64,000 bases of DNA from Lachnospiraceae bacterium (GTDB taxonomy: Bacteria; Bacillota; Clostridia; Lachnospirales; Lachnospiraceae): positions 21,961 through 85,960 of the forward strand of contig JABZIV010000002.1 of the NCBI GenBank assembly GCA_015258095.1. The letters run 5' to 3'. A program made the translations under genes and the position numbers. Below are positions 42,595 through 52,011 of this stretch, one piece after another (the first letter of the stretch is position 1; each line of letters begins with the position of its first letter). The notes under the pieces were generated by a model that saw only the letters and a program-made list of their open reading frames with translations, was not told the origin of the DNA and did not search any database.

Positions 42595-45169
42595 CTGCAT
42601 CCAGTTCTCCATTCTTGAGAACAATTTCGATTTTATCTCCTTCTTTTACCTTGTCTTCCAAAATGCACTTCGCCGCCAAGGTTTCTACGTGTTTTTGCAT
42701 ATACCGCTTCAACGGTCTTGCACCAAAACCGGGCTCATACGCATTTTCCAGAATATAGTCCAGTGCATCTTTCGAAAGTTCAATATGCAGTCTCTTCTCC
42801 TGAAGTCGCTTATTGATATCTTTCAAAATCAATGCGGAAATCCGCTCCATATCTTTCTGTACCAGAGGCTTGAAGAGGATGATCTCGTCCAAACGGTTCA
42901 GGAACTCCGGTCTGAAGTGGGCATGCAGGGCATCCATCACCTCTTTCCGTACTTCTTCCGGAATCGTGCCGTCTTCTTTGATGCCGTCCAGAAGACTCTG
43001 TGCCCCGATATTCGAAGTCAGGATAATAATGGTATTCTTAAAGTCTACCGTCCTGCCCTGAGAATCGGTAATCCGCCCGTCATCCAGTACCTGTAAGAGA
43101 ATGTTGAAGACGTCCGGATGCGCTTTCTCGATTTCATCAAAAAGTACAACGGAATACGGTTTTCTCCGTACTGCCTCCGTAAGCTGCCCGCCTTCTTCAT
43201 ACCCAACATAGCCGGGAGCCGCACCGATGAGACGGGATACGGAATACTTCTCCATATACTCCGACATATCGATTCTGACCATCGCATTTTCATCATCGAA
43301 AAGATTCTGTGCAAGGGACTTGGCAAGCTCGGTCTTTCCCACGCCGGTGGGGCCTAAGAAAAGGAAGGAGCCAATCGGCTTCGTCGGATCCTTGATTCCG
43401 GCTTTCGAACGAAGAATTGCTTCACAAACCTTCTCCACCGCTTCTTCCTGTCCGATGAGTCTCTTATGAATTTCATCATCGAGGTGCAACACTTTCGATC
43501 GTTCCGACTCATTCAGCTTCGTAACGGGAATACCCGTCCAGCGGCTGATGATTCTCGCGATTTCTTCTTCCGTAACCTTGTCATGCACAAGGCTGTTCTT
43601 CTCTTCCTTCTGCGCAACACTCTCCGCCTCCGCAAGTTCCTTCTCTACCTCTGGCAGGTCCTGATACTGCAACTTCGAAGCCTTCTCATACTCGCCCTTT
43701 TGCACGGCAATATTGATCTCCGCCTGTAACTGATTCTTCTTTTCCCGAAGAGTCTGGAGTTTTGAGACGGCATTCTTTTCATTTTCCCACTGTGCCTTTT
43801 CGACATTGAACTTATCCTTCAACTCGGACAGTTCCTTCTGGAGAGTCGCCAGTCTTTCCTTGGAAAGTTGATCGTCTTCCTTCTTTAAAGCCAGCTCTTC
43901 AATCTGGAGCTGCATAATCTTACGGCGTTCTTCATCCATCTCTTCCGGCATGGAATCCATCTCCGTCTTAATCATGGCACAGGCTTCATCCACAAGGTCA
44001 ATTGCCTTGTCCGGAAGGAAACGGTCGGAAATATAACGATCGGAAAGCGTCGCCGCCGCAACAAGTGCGGAGTCTGTAATCTTTACGCCGTGGTACACTT
44101 CATAACGCTCTTTAATTCCTCTTAAGATGGAAATGGTATCCTCTACGGTCGGCTCATCCACCATAACCGGCTGGAAACGACGTTCGAGGGCCGCATCCTT
44201 CTCAATATATTTTCTATATTCATCGAGGGTTGTTGCACCGATACAGTGCAACTCGCCTCTCGCAAGAAGCGGTTTCAAAAGATTTCCGGCATCCATAGAA
44301 CCTTCCGTCTTTCCGGCACCGACAATCGTATGAATCTCATCGATGAAAAGGATAATCTCCCCTTCGGACTTCTTCACTTCGTCCAGAACCGCCTTTAATC
44401 TTTCCTCAAACTCTCCTCTATACTTTGCACCTGCAATGAGAGAACCCATATCCAGAGCAAAAATCTTCTTGTTCTTTAAGGAATCCGGTACGTCGCCCTT
44501 TGCAATTCTCTGTGCCAGACCCTCTACAGCCGCTGTTTTTCCTACACCGGGTTCTCCGATTAAACAGGGGTTGTTCTTCTGTTTTCTGGAGAGAATTCGA
44601 ATAATATTCCGGATTTCTTCATCCCGACCGATAATCGGGTCGAACTTCTGCGCTCTCGCACGCTCTACCATTTCGAAACCGTACTTATTCAAGGCATCAT
44701 AGGTTCCTTCCGGATTGTCCGTCATGACCTTCTGGTTTCCGCGAACGGAAGAAAGCGCTTCCAAAAACTTTTCTTTCGTGATACCGAACTGTTTGAAGAG
44801 CTCTTTCACGGTCTTATCGCCATCTTTCAGGAGAGCAAGGAAAATATGCTCTACAGAGACATACTCATCCCCCATCGCCTTCGCATGGTCTTCCGCATTC
44901 ATCACGACTTTATTTGCTTCCTGCGAAAAATACTGCTGCCCGCCGGAAACTTTCGGAAGCGCATTGATTTTCTCCTCCACTGCACTCCGAAAAGCATCCA
45001 GAGGAATCCCCATCTTCTGTAGAAGCTTCTCAATCAAACTGTCTTCCACATCAATAAGGCTTAAAAGCAAATGCACCTGCTCAAGAGCCTGATTTCCGTG
45101 ATCCATCGCAATTTTTTGGCTGTTATTGATACTTTCTACTGACTTTTGTGTAAAACGATTAATATTCAT
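42581..45169 (-). CDS. clpB: ATP-dependent chaperone ClpB
   Basis: 862 aa. Double Clp_N repeats at the N-terminus (FTQKSVESINNSQKIAMDHG), first AAA+ domain with GEPGVGKTAAVEGLAQRI, FIDEIHTIVGAG, middle coiled-coil domain (about 405-520) that interacts with DnaK and defines ClpB, second AAA+ domain with GPTGVGKTELAKSLA, and the C-terminal FNRLDEIILFKPL, YEPGFGARPLKRYMQ. It dissolves aggregates with the DnaK system. ATG 45169 has GGGGGA upstream; the GTG five codons earlier lies inside that site. A CIRCE element and a consensus promoter are upstream, so heat-shock control by HrcA is expected. Confidence 0.97.
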   Translation of the reverse strand: MNINRFTQKSVESINNSQKIAMDHGNQALEQVHLLLSLIDVEDSLIEKLLQKMGIPLDAFRSAVEEKINALPKVSGGQQYFSQEANKVVMNAEDHAKAMGDEYVSVEHIFLALLKDGDKTVKELFKQFGITKEKFLEALSSVRGNQKVMTDNPEGTYDALNKYGFEMVERARAQKFDPIIGRDEEIRNIIRILSRKQKNNPCLIGEPGVGKTAAVEGLAQRIAKGDVPDSLKNKKIFALDMGSLIAGAKYRGEFEERLKAVLDEVKKSEGEIILFIDEIHTIVGAGKTEGSMDAGNLLKPLLARGELHCIGATTLDEYRKYIEKDAALERRFQPVMVDEPTVEDTISILRGIKERYEVYHGVKITDSALVAAATLSDRYISDRFLPDKAIDLVDEACAMIKTEMDSMPEEMDEERRKIMQLQIEELALKKEDDQLSKERLATLQKELSELKDKFNVEKAQWENEKNAVSKLQTLREKKNQLQAEINIAVQKGEYEKASKLQYQDLPEVEKELAEAESVAQKEEKNSLVHDKVTEEEIARIISRWTGIPVTKLNESERSKVLHLDDEIHKRLIGQEEAVEKVCEAILRSKAGIKDPTKPIGSFLFLGPTGVGKTELAKSLAQNLFDDENAMVRIDMSEYMEKYSVSRLIGAAPGYVGYEEGGQLTEAVRRKPYSVVLFDEIEKAHPDVFNILLQVLDDGRITDSQGRTVDFKNTIIILTSNIGAQSLLDGIKEDGTIPEEVRKEVMDALHAHFRPEFLNRLDEIILFKPLVQKDMERISALILKDINKRLQEKRLHIELSKDALDYILENAYEPGFGARPLKRYMQKHVETLAAKCILEDKVKEGDKIEIVLKNGELDAEVKS

Positions 45170-45315
45170 GCGCTTTTCCCCCACATTCTATAAGATGATT
45201 TCCCGCGTCTTCTGTTTCCTCGGGAAAATCCTTTGGCAATACGAATTTCATCCTTTCTCTCTACGGTGCACGGCGGATCAAAGCCCCGCCATACACTGTC
45301 TCACAAGATAGTTCT

Positions 45316-45343
45316 ATTATAATCGTATTGTTAGCACTGTCAA
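45316..45343 (-). promoter_or_regulatory. clpB promoter
   Basis: TTGACA (45338-45343) and TATAAT (45316-45321) on the minus strand, both perfect, with a 16-bp spacer. The -35 box lies inside the CIRCE operator, so HrcA binding would block RNA polymerase. Confidence 0.9.
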
Positions 45344-45357
45344 GTGTTGAGTGCTAA
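45331..45357. promoter_or_regulatory. CIRCE operator (HrcA site)
   Basis: TTAGCACTG, 9 bp, GAGTGCTAA. It matches the CIRCE consensus TTAGCACTC-N9-GAGTGCTAA with one change, at the innermost base of the left arm. Confidence 0.92.
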
Positions 45358-45427
45358 TTCTTCTGTGAAAGATTTGTGAACAAGCGCGTGTCCCACACTT
45401 TCCGTATACGCATAATCCATGGTATGC

Positions 45428-45465
45428 AAAAAGGTCTAAGCTTTCTATGCAAAAGCTTAGACCTT
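45428..45465 (-). terminator. Terminator of the NADH oxidase gene
   Basis: A perfect 14-bp stem AAGGTCTAAGCTTT / AAAGCTTAGACCTT with a 7-nt loop, followed by TTTTT on the minus strand; 77 bp after the stop codon. Confidence 0.93.
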
Positions 45466-45542
45466 CAAAGGAACCAATTTCCCGGAACAGGGATGAAAAA
45501 GAGGCAGATTCCCGGAACGAATCAACGAAAAAGAAGCGAATC

Positions 45543-46898
45543 TTATTGTAATCCGAGTTCCTTATTCAGCCACTGCAAACCGGCGGAAGTGACATAGTTA
45601 TAAGGCTGGTTAAAGTGCGGCATGAAGAAGAGATCGACTAAGGGAAGTTCCGCCATCGTTAAGCCCTTCTGGATAGCCAGGGAGAAGAAATGAATCATCG
45701 CCGTTGCATCATAGCTTGAACCAATCTGCGCCCCTACAATCTTCTTGTCTTCCTTCTTATAAACGATACGAATCTTGACCTTCGGATTCTCTACCTCCAT
45801 AAAAGCGGGAAGCTGCGTATCCTCATAATCTTCATAGGACACGGCCATTCCTTCTCTCTCTGCCGCTGTAAGAGAAAGTCCGGTGCAAGCGAGCTTGTAC
45901 CCGTAAATTCCAAGCGCACTGGATCCCTGTACGCCCAGGCTTTCTACCGCTGTTCCGCAGATGTTATGCCCTGCTACAATTCCGGAACGAACCGCGTTGG
46001 TTGCAAGCGCGATATAGTTTTCCCTTCCTCTCGCATTGTCATAAAGCGTTGCACAATCGCCAATAGCATAAACGGAAGGATCACTCGTCTCCTGTTTTCT
46101 ATTCACCAGGTAGGCTCCATTCTTATAGAGCTTCAGATGATTCTCTCCGAGTCCGGCATTGGGCTTGAATCCTACCGCGCAGATCACCATGTCTGCCGGA
46201 TACTCTCCTTTATCCGTCTTCACGGCAGAAACCTTTCCTTCTCCAAGGAATTCTTCTACTTTCTCTCCCAGTGCCAGACGAATACCGTGCTCCTCCAATC
46301 GATTCTTGATTTCATCCGAGAACGGCGTATCAAAGTATCCTGCCAGGATATGATCGACCATATCTACAAGGGTTACGGAGAGTCCCAAACGACGAAACGC
46401 TTCAGCGAGCTCCACACCGATATAGCCGCCTCCCAGTACACATACATTCCGGAATGCCGCTTTGTCCTTTACCTTCTCGATTACTTCCAATGCATTCTGA
46501 TACAGCTTCACCATCTGCACATTTTCCAAATCGAATCCTTTCACGGGAAGCTTGTTCGGAAGAGAGCCCGTAGCCAGAACCAGCTTATCGTAGTGGTCTT
46601 CGATAATTTCTCCGCCCTTTAACTTGACCTTTACGGTCTTCTTTTCATAGTCCACAGAAAGAACTTCCGACTCCATGTGTACCTTTGCTCCCTTTGCCAG
46701 GAAATTCTCCGGTTTCGCATAAAAAAGTCCGTCACCGGAATGGATCTGCTCCCCGATCCAAAGCGCCATTCCACATCCCAAGAAAGAAATGTTGCTGTTT
46801 CGATCGTAAATGGTCAGTTCCTGATTCGGATAAGAAAGGATGGTATTTGCACATGCCGTCCCCGCGTGATTTGCACCGATCAGAATTGTCTTTGCCAT
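45543..46898 (-). CDS. nox: Water-forming NADH oxidase (Nox, CoA-disulfide-reductase family)
   Basis: 451 aa. FAD-binding IGANHAGTACANTILS at the start, the single redox Cys in SFLGCGMALWIG at about 42, second Rossmann NADH site NVCVLGGGYIGVELAEAFRRLG at about 152-172, FAD site YAIGDCATLYDN and a C-terminal dimerisation domain (AMIHFFSLAIQKGLTMAEL). It reduces oxygen to water with NADH, protecting an anaerobe and regenerating NAD+. Monocistronic, divergent from the GH31 gene across a 252-bp region that contains a 28-bp palindrome. GGAGG lies 6 bases before the ATG. Confidence 0.9.
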   Translation of the reverse strand: MAKTILIGANHAGTACANTILSYPNQELTIYDRNSNISFLGCGMALWIGEQIHSGDGLFYAKPENFLAKGAKVHMESEVLSVDYEKKTVKVKLKGGEIIEDHYDKLVLATGSLPNKLPVKGFDLENVQMVKLYQNALEVIEKVKDKAAFRNVCVLGGGYIGVELAEAFRRLGLSVTLVDMVDHILAGYFDTPFSDEIKNRLEEHGIRLALGEKVEEFLGEGKVSAVKTDKGEYPADMVICAVGFKPNAGLGENHLKLYKNGAYLVNRKQETSDPSVYAIGDCATLYDNARGRENYIALATNAVRSGIVAGHNICGTAVESLGVQGSSALGIYGYKLACTGLSLTAAEREGMAVSYEDYEDTQLPAFMEVENPKVKIRIVYKKEDKKIVGAQIGSSYDATAMIHFFSLAIQKGLTMAELPLVDLFFMPHFNQPYNYVTSAGLQWLNKELGLQ

Positions 46899-46995
46899 AA
46901 GTTACCTCCTCCTGCACTTTGCTCTGTATTTTCTAGAATGATATTTAATTGACAATAACAGTTTAACGCTTCCTGTCTGATTTGCAAGAGAAATT

Positions 46996-47023
46996 AGTAA
47001 AAATAATTGCTATTATTTTTACT
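46996..47023. promoter_or_regulatory. 28-bp perfect palindrome between nox and the GH31 gene
   Basis: AGTAAAAATAAT, 4 nt, ATTATTTTTACT. It lies midway between the two divergent start codons and upstream of both likely promoters, so an operator is more plausible than a terminator. No known regulator consensus is recognised. Confidence 0.55.
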
Positions 47024-47081
47024 ATATGAATAAGCCTAGTTTATTCCTTAATTTTACTATCTTTTTTTATTCTTTTTAGCA

Positions 47082-47109
47082 TTGCATCTTTATCGTACTG
47101 GGCTATGAT
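47082..47109 (+). promoter_or_regulatory. Promoter of the GH31 gene
   Basis: TTGCAT (47082-47087), 16 bp, TATGAT (47104-47109), about 40 bp before the start codon. Confidence 0.6.
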
Positions 47110-47150
47110 ATATGTGCGTTAGTAAACTGTTGATTTTAGAGGAGAAAAAT

Positions 47151-49148
47151 ATGATTGAACGATACAGACTGGGAACGCCGATTCATACAGGAGCAATCCT
47201 GGATAGCAAGATGGCGGAAATCCCCTCCGTTTCCCTTCTTTCCGGATGGGAGATAGAGGAAGAGAGCGGAACCGTAATAAAGGAATTATCTTCTTCCACT
47301 GTCGTATACGGCTTGGGAGAAACTGTTCGCGGAATGAACAAACGCGGATGGCTCTATACCAGTAACAATACCGATGACCCGAATCACACGGAGGACAAGC
47401 ACTCCCTCTATGCGTCGCAAAACTTTCTACTTCTCCTGGCGCCGGGAGAGAAACGGGCTGAGGGCATTTTTATCGACGATCCGGGGACAGTGCACTTTGA
47501 CATCGGCTATACCTGTCTGAACCTGCTCTCTATCCGCTCCGTATCAAAAAGTGCAGACATTTACCGCATCACGGCGGAAACTGCGGAAGAAGTGATTCGG
47601 ACTTTCCGCAGCATCACCGGGGAAAGCTATATTCCGCCGAAGTGGGCATTCGGCTTCGGACAGAGCCGCTGGGGGTATAAGACGGAGGAGGATATTCGTC
47701 AGGTTTACACACGGTATAAAGAAGCTTCCGTTCCAATCGATTCTATCTACATGGACATCGACTACATGGAACGATACAAAGACTTTACCGTGGACAACGC
47801 CCGCTTCCCGAACTTCTCTTCCTTCGTTCAAGAGATGCAGGAAAAGAATCTTCACCTCGTCCCCATCATCGATGCCGGTGTAAAGATAGAAGAAGGGTAC
47901 GAGACGTACGAAGAGGGATGCCGGAAGGATTACTTCGTAAAAAAGGAAAATGGAGAACGGCTTGTCGCAGCAGTTTGGCCGGGACGCGTTCATTTTCCGG
48001 ATTTCTTTAAACCGGAAGTACAGGACTGGTTCGGTCAGCAGTACAAGTTCCTGTTGGACAAGGGAATCGACGGTTTCTGGAATGACATGAACGAACCGGC
48101 AATCTTCTACACCGAAGACCACCTGAAAGAGGTCTTTTCCGAAATTGAAAAATATAAAGACCAAAACCTGGATATTGATTCTTTCTTCGCTTTTACCGAG
48201 CTTGTCGCGACGCTCGGCGGAAACCCCTCCGACTACCGCCGTTTTTATCATGAACACGAAGGGCAAAGAATCCGGCATGACAGGGTACACAACCTCTTCG
48301 GCTTCTACATGACCAAGGCAGCCGGCGCAGCGCTTTCCGAAATGGAACCGAAGAAAAGAATTTTACTCTTCTCCCGCTCGAGTTATATCGGTATGCATCG
48401 CTATGGAGGTGTGTGGACCGGGGACAACAAGTCCTGGTGGGCTCATCTTCTTCTGTCTTTGCAGCAACTTCCCGCGCTGAATATGTGCGGATTCCTCTAT
48501 ACCGGTTCCGACATCGGCGGCTTTGGCGCGGACTGTACGGAAGACCTCATGGCAAGATGGCTGAGTCTTGCGATCCTGACACCGCTCTACCGGAATCACA
48601 GCTGTGCGGGAACGAGACTGCAAGAACTCTACAAGATCGGAAAGTTGGAAGACTTTAAGCGCATCCTTGACCTTCGCTACGCCCTGATTCCCTATATCTA
48701 CAGTGAATTCATGAAAGCGGCCAAAACGAACGGGATGTACTTCCGTCCCCTTTCTTTTGTTTATCCGAACGATTCGCGCGCCTATGAAATCGAGGACCAG
48801 GTCATGGCAGGAGAGAGCATTATGCTGGCTCCCGTCGTGCAGCAAAATCAGAATGGAAGATATGTTTATTTACCGGAAGACATGAAGCTGCTTCGTTTCC
48901 GCAAATGGAACGACTATACGGAAGAAATCCTTCCAAAGGGAAATCACTACGTTGAATGCAAGCTCTATGAAACGGTCCTTTTCCTTCGGAAAGGGCACGT
49001 TCTTCCCCTGATTCATCCGGAGGAAAGCACGGCAAAGCTGGATTATAATACGATACAATACCTTTGCTATGAGGCGGACCCGAAAGACTATTTCCTGTAT
49101 AACGACGACGGTTTCTCCAGAACGATTGACGAAACTGCCTTCTCATAA
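47151..49148 (+). CDS. GH31 alpha-glucosidase
   Basis: 665 aa. N-terminal beta domain with YGLGETVRGMNKRG, then a barrel with PPKWAFGFGQSRWGY, SIYMDIDYME, the nucleophile Asp in DGFWNDMNEPAIF at about 310, the acid/base Asp in WTGDNKSWWAHL at about 427, and YTGSDIGGFGADCTEDL. No signal peptide, so it acts in the cytoplasm on imported alpha-glucosides. ATG 47151 has GAGGAG 6 bases upstream; the longer frame starts in the leader and is rejected. Monocistronic with its own promoter and terminator. Together with glgB it shows alpha-glucan metabolism. Confidence 0.93.
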   Translation: MIERYRLGTPIHTGAILDSKMAEIPSVSLLSGWEIEEESGTVIKELSSSTVVYGLGETVRGMNKRGWLYTSNNTDDPNHTEDKHSLYASQNFLLLLAPGEKRAEGIFIDDPGTVHFDIGYTCLNLLSIRSVSKSADIYRITAETAEEVIRTFRSITGESYIPPKWAFGFGQSRWGYKTEEDIRQVYTRYKEASVPIDSIYMDIDYMERYKDFTVDNARFPNFSSFVQEMQEKNLHLVPIIDAGVKIEEGYETYEEGCRKDYFVKKENGERLVAAVWPGRVHFPDFFKPEVQDWFGQQYKFLLDKGIDGFWNDMNEPAIFYTEDHLKEVFSEIEKYKDQNLDIDSFFAFTELVATLGGNPSDYRRFYHEHEGQRIRHDRVHNLFGFYMTKAAGAALSEMEPKKRILLFSRSSYIGMHRYGGVWTGDNKSWWAHLLLSLQQLPALNMCGFLYTGSDIGGFGADCTEDLMARWLSLAILTPLYRNHSCAGTRLQELYKIGKLEDFKRILDLRYALIPYIYSEFMKAAKTNGMYFRPLSFVYPNDSRAYEIEDQVMAGESIMLAPVVQQNQNGRYVYLPEDMKLLRFRKWNDYTEEILPKGNHYVECKLYETVLFLRKGHVLPLIHPEESTAKLDYNTIQYLCYEADPKDYFLYNDDGFSRTIDETAFS

Positions 49149-49160
49149 GGCAGAAAAAGA

Positions 49161-49196
49161 AAAACTGCGGGAGGATTTATCCCCGCAGTTTTTTTA
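49161..49196. terminator. Bidirectional terminator shared by GH31 and cysteine desulfurase genes
   Basis: AAAAACTGCGGG, 10-nt loop, CCCGCAGTTTTT, with T-runs on both strands. The TAA of the minus-strand desulfurase gene lies in the loop, so its last codons (KKLRG) are inside one arm. Confidence 0.92.
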
Positions 49197-50370
49197 CGCC
49201 TTCTTTGATTGCTGTAACGGTGTACTCCAGTTCTTCCTCCGTAAGCCTCTCATCGAGACTAAGGCGAAGTCCAGAGAACGCTTCTTCCCGACTCTTTCCT
49301 ATCGCAAGAAGCACATGACTCGGCTCGAGTGAACCGCTCGCACAGGCCGACCCGCTGCTCGCACAGATTCCTTTCTGATCCAGCTGGAGCAAGAGGCTTT
49401 CCCCTTCCACTCCCTCTATGCAGAGATGCACATTGCCGGGAAGCCTCTCCGGAAACGCAGCGGTGAACACCGAAGAGGAGGGTTTTACAAGAGGATTCAC
49501 GCCGGTAATCGAGGCACCGGGCACTTCTTCCAGAAGTCTCTTCATCAGACGATTTCGAAGGGCGACTTTCCGCTTTCCCTTTTCTTCCATCCCGGAAAAG
49601 GCCTCCTGTGCGGCTGTAGCAAAACCGACAATCCCGGGAACATTTTCCGTTCCGGCACGCAATCCCCGCTCCTGCGCTCCGCCATGGAAGAAAGACGACA
49701 ACTTCACTCCTTTACGAACATAGAGCAGTCCTACTCCCTTTGGCCCATGAATCTTATGGCTGCTCGCGGAAAGAAGGTCTATCCCCGCGTCCTCTACAGA
49801 AAGCGGAATCTGTCCGAAAGCTTGCACTGCATCACTGTGAAACAAAGCACCGTATTTCTTTGCGATTCTCCCGATTGCGGAAAGCCGCTCGATGGTCCCG
49901 ATCTCGTTGTTCGCCGCCATCACGGAAACAAGGCGAAGCTTTTCTCCTGCGCTTTTCACACTTTTTTGCAATGCCTCTTCCAACGCTTCCAAAGACAGAA
50001 ATCCTTCTCTGTCCACCGGAATCCTCCGTACCTTCGCACCAAGACTCTCGACGAAGGCACAACTCTCCAGCACCGCATGATGTTCAATCGGATCTGTAAA
50101 GACCTCCAGCTCGGTCTTCGCGGAAAAAAACATCCCGCTAATTGCCCAGTTATCGCTTTCCGTGCCGCCTCCGGTAAAGTAAATCTCACGCGGAGATACC
50201 TCTAAAAGTGACGAAATGGTACGGCGGCTGCTCTCTATAGCCTGTTTTGCTTCCTGCCCGAAGCGATAAATCGACGACGGATTCCCGAATTTCGCTGAAA
50301 AGTACGGTTCCATCGCCTCTCTTACCTTTTCGGAAAGTGCCGTAGTCGCTGCATTATCTAAATAAATCAT
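49177..50370 (-). CDS. Cysteine desulfurase (IscS/NifS family)
   Basis: 397 aa. MIYLDNAATTALSEKVREAM at the start, HHAVLES with PLP-stacking His, MAANNEIGTIE, Schiff-base Lys in SASSHKIHGPKGVGLLY at about 200, and the persulfide Cys in CASSGSACASGSLEPSHVL at about 323. It removes sulfur from cysteine for Fe-S clusters or tRNA thiolation. The ATG at 50370 follows the TGA of the deacetylase gene by four bases and lacks its own good ribosome site, so it is translationally coupled; a TTG extension overlaps that gene. No iscU neighbour is seen. Confidence 0.92.
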   Translation of the reverse strand: MIYLDNAATTALSEKVREAMEPYFSAKFGNPSSIYRFGQEAKQAIESSRRTISSLLEVSPREIYFTGGGTESDNWAISGMFFSAKTELEVFTDPIEHHAVLESCAFVESLGAKVRRIPVDREGFLSLEALEEALQKSVKSAGEKLRLVSVMAANNEIGTIERLSAIGRIAKKYGALFHSDAVQAFGQIPLSVEDAGIDLLSASSHKIHGPKGVGLLYVRKGVKLSSFFHGGAQERGLRAGTENVPGIVGFATAAQEAFSGMEEKGKRKVALRNRLMKRLLEEVPGASITGVNPLVKPSSSVFTAAFPERLPGNVHLCIEGVEGESLLLQLDQKGICASSGSACASGSLEPSHVLLAIGKSREEAFSGLRLSLDERLTEEELEYTVTAIKEGVKKLRG

Positions 50371-50374
50371 AAAA

Positions 50375-51898
50375 TCACTGCCAATCAATCGGTGTCGGTC
50401 GTCTGGTATCGAACACCTTCTTTACATCAAACAAGTCGGAAACCCGATCCGCTTTCCCGCTATAGGACTCATACAGGCGATAGCCGTCAATATTTCTCCG
50501 CCCCTGTCTCAAGAACTGATCTCCGTACTGCATCCAGATCTTTGTGGAATCTACGTTACAGAAGTAGCGGAAACCCGCTTTCTCAAGAAGATCGTACTTT
50601 CCATTTTCACCTCCGGCCTGATACGGATGCCAATCTCCGATATCCGCGCCAAAGGGATAAAGCAGAATATCACAGGGGTCGGGGAGCAAGGGTTCTACAT
50701 TTCTCTCCCAGCGATCGGTGTCTTTCTCAATATCCGCAGCTGTTCTTTCCGAGAAATTGATATGCCCCCAGGAATGGGAAGCAAACTCATAGCCATCCTC
50801 TTTCAACGCTTTCGTCAGCTTCTTTACCGTCTCCTTATCCTCTTCGATATTCGGATTCGCTTTGTTCTTCGGGTCGAGTGCCGGGGATTTCGGGTCGAAT
50901 GTCTCATCCGTGCGGTAGCCGAGTACTCCATTGTAACCGGTAAAAGCAAGCGTTGCCTTATGTCCATGGTACGCGAAGTCCGGATGCTTCTCTATAAAGT
51001 CATCCAAAATCGGCACAATATCATAATCTCCTATAGAGACCTTACCGTCCTTATCCGTATATTGCATTTTCGGTTTTCCCTGCTCGTCGAGAACCATCTT
51101 ATCAGCAAAGCCTTTTCCCTGCATATAAATATAGTAATTGACATCATCCTGCGACATGACGAAGGGTTTCTTCCCTTCAGGAAGACGAATCTCCTTCTTT
51201 ACCATCTTCATCGATCCGTCCGGCTGTTTCTCCATCTGTGCAATATCATGAAGATGCACCATAACGTAGCCTCGGTCGTACATTTCCTGTATGATCTCTT
51301 TAAACTCCGGAATCGTGGTCATCACGGAATTAAACTGCTTTCCCTGATGGGTATTGGTGAGTGCCCTATCCGTATCCACAATCAAAATGTGGAAAAAGAT
51401 GTGCGTAATCTGATCCATATCAACAGGTTCCGCCTTCGCCTTCTCCGCTTCGTATCCTGCAATCTTTTCAGACAGATTACTGCCGCTTGTCGGATTGAAC
51501 TTCTGTAAAGTCTCTATAGCCTCATCATAGTTGTACTGTTTTGCAAGAAGATCCGCCGTCTTTACAGCCTCCTCTTCTGCCGTCGCAGAATTTTCCTTCC
51601 CCTGTTCTCCCTTCTTTCCGGCTTCTTCCGAAAGCTCACTCCCGGAAAGCGGTTCCACCTCTTTCTCCCACGAGGGAGCCTGCTGCTTATGGGAAGAGAA
51701 AAGTCCTCTCTTCTCCATATAGGGTAGTGCAAAGCGCAGTCCGACAAAAGCCAGAAAAACAAGAAGGAGAATCAGAAAGAAAAGGACAACGTGAAAAGTT
51801 CTCTCCCGTTTCCTTTTCTCTCGTAACATCGCCATCCTCTGTCGATGCTCTTCCATCTTCTTTCGGTATTCTTGCTCCATAAGCTCTTTCTCGGTCAT
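50375..51898 (-). CDS. Membrane-anchored polysaccharide deacetylase-like protein (CE4)
   Basis: 507 aa. Cytoplasmic basic N-terminus, one membrane helix (about 36-56), a Glu/Lys-rich linker with a helical repeat-like segment (AKQYNYDEAIETLQKF), then a CE4 domain at about 175-480: FVMSQDDVNYY (Asp pair of motif 1), FASHSWGHINFSE (metal His-x3-His motif 2), PCDILLYPFGADIGD. Such enzymes remove acetyl groups from peptidoglycan or other extracellular glycans. The motif 1 context is atypical (QDDVNYY rather than TFDDG), as in a clostridial sub-branch. GAAGGAAGAG precedes the ATG. Coupled to the cysteine desulfurase gene. Confidence 0.82.
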   Translation of the reverse strand: MTEKELMEQEYRKKMEEHRQRMAMLREKRKRERTFHVVLFFLILLLVFLAFVGLRFALPYMEKRGLFSSHKQQAPSWEKEVEPLSGSELSEEAGKKGEQGKENSATAEEEAVKTADLLAKQYNYDEAIETLQKFNPTSGSNLSEKIAGYEAEKAKAEPVDMDQITHIFFHILIVDTDRALTNTHQGKQFNSVMTTIPEFKEIIQEMYDRGYVMVHLHDIAQMEKQPDGSMKMVKKEIRLPEGKKPFVMSQDDVNYYIYMQGKGFADKMVLDEQGKPKMQYTDKDGKVSIGDYDIVPILDDFIEKHPDFAYHGHKATLAFTGYNGVLGYRTDETFDPKSPALDPKNKANPNIEEDKETVKKLTKALKEDGYEFASHSWGHINFSERTAADIEKDTDRWERNVEPLLPDPCDILLYPFGADIGDWHPYQAGGENGKYDLLEKAGFRYFCNVDSTKIWMQYGDQFLRQGRRNIDGYRLYESYSGKADRVSDLFDVKKVFDTRRPTPIDWQ

Positions 51899-52011
51899 TT
51901 TCTCTTCCTTCTCACCCTTGTGCAGTCATTTATAGGATAAACGGCAACTCTACTTCTTTCCTATATATTACACAGAAATGACCTCGCTTTTCCAGTAGAA
52001 TCTTTTAAAAA

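Noticed and set aside
45470..45522. TTCCCGGAAC repeated twice about 31 bp apart after the nox gene
   Set aside because: Only two short copies in a gap downstream of a terminator; no promoter nearby, so chance cannot be excluded.
47544..48290. 248-codon minus-strand frame inside the GH31 gene
   Set aside because: Overlaps conserved GH31 barrel sequence on the plus strand and shows no family pattern.
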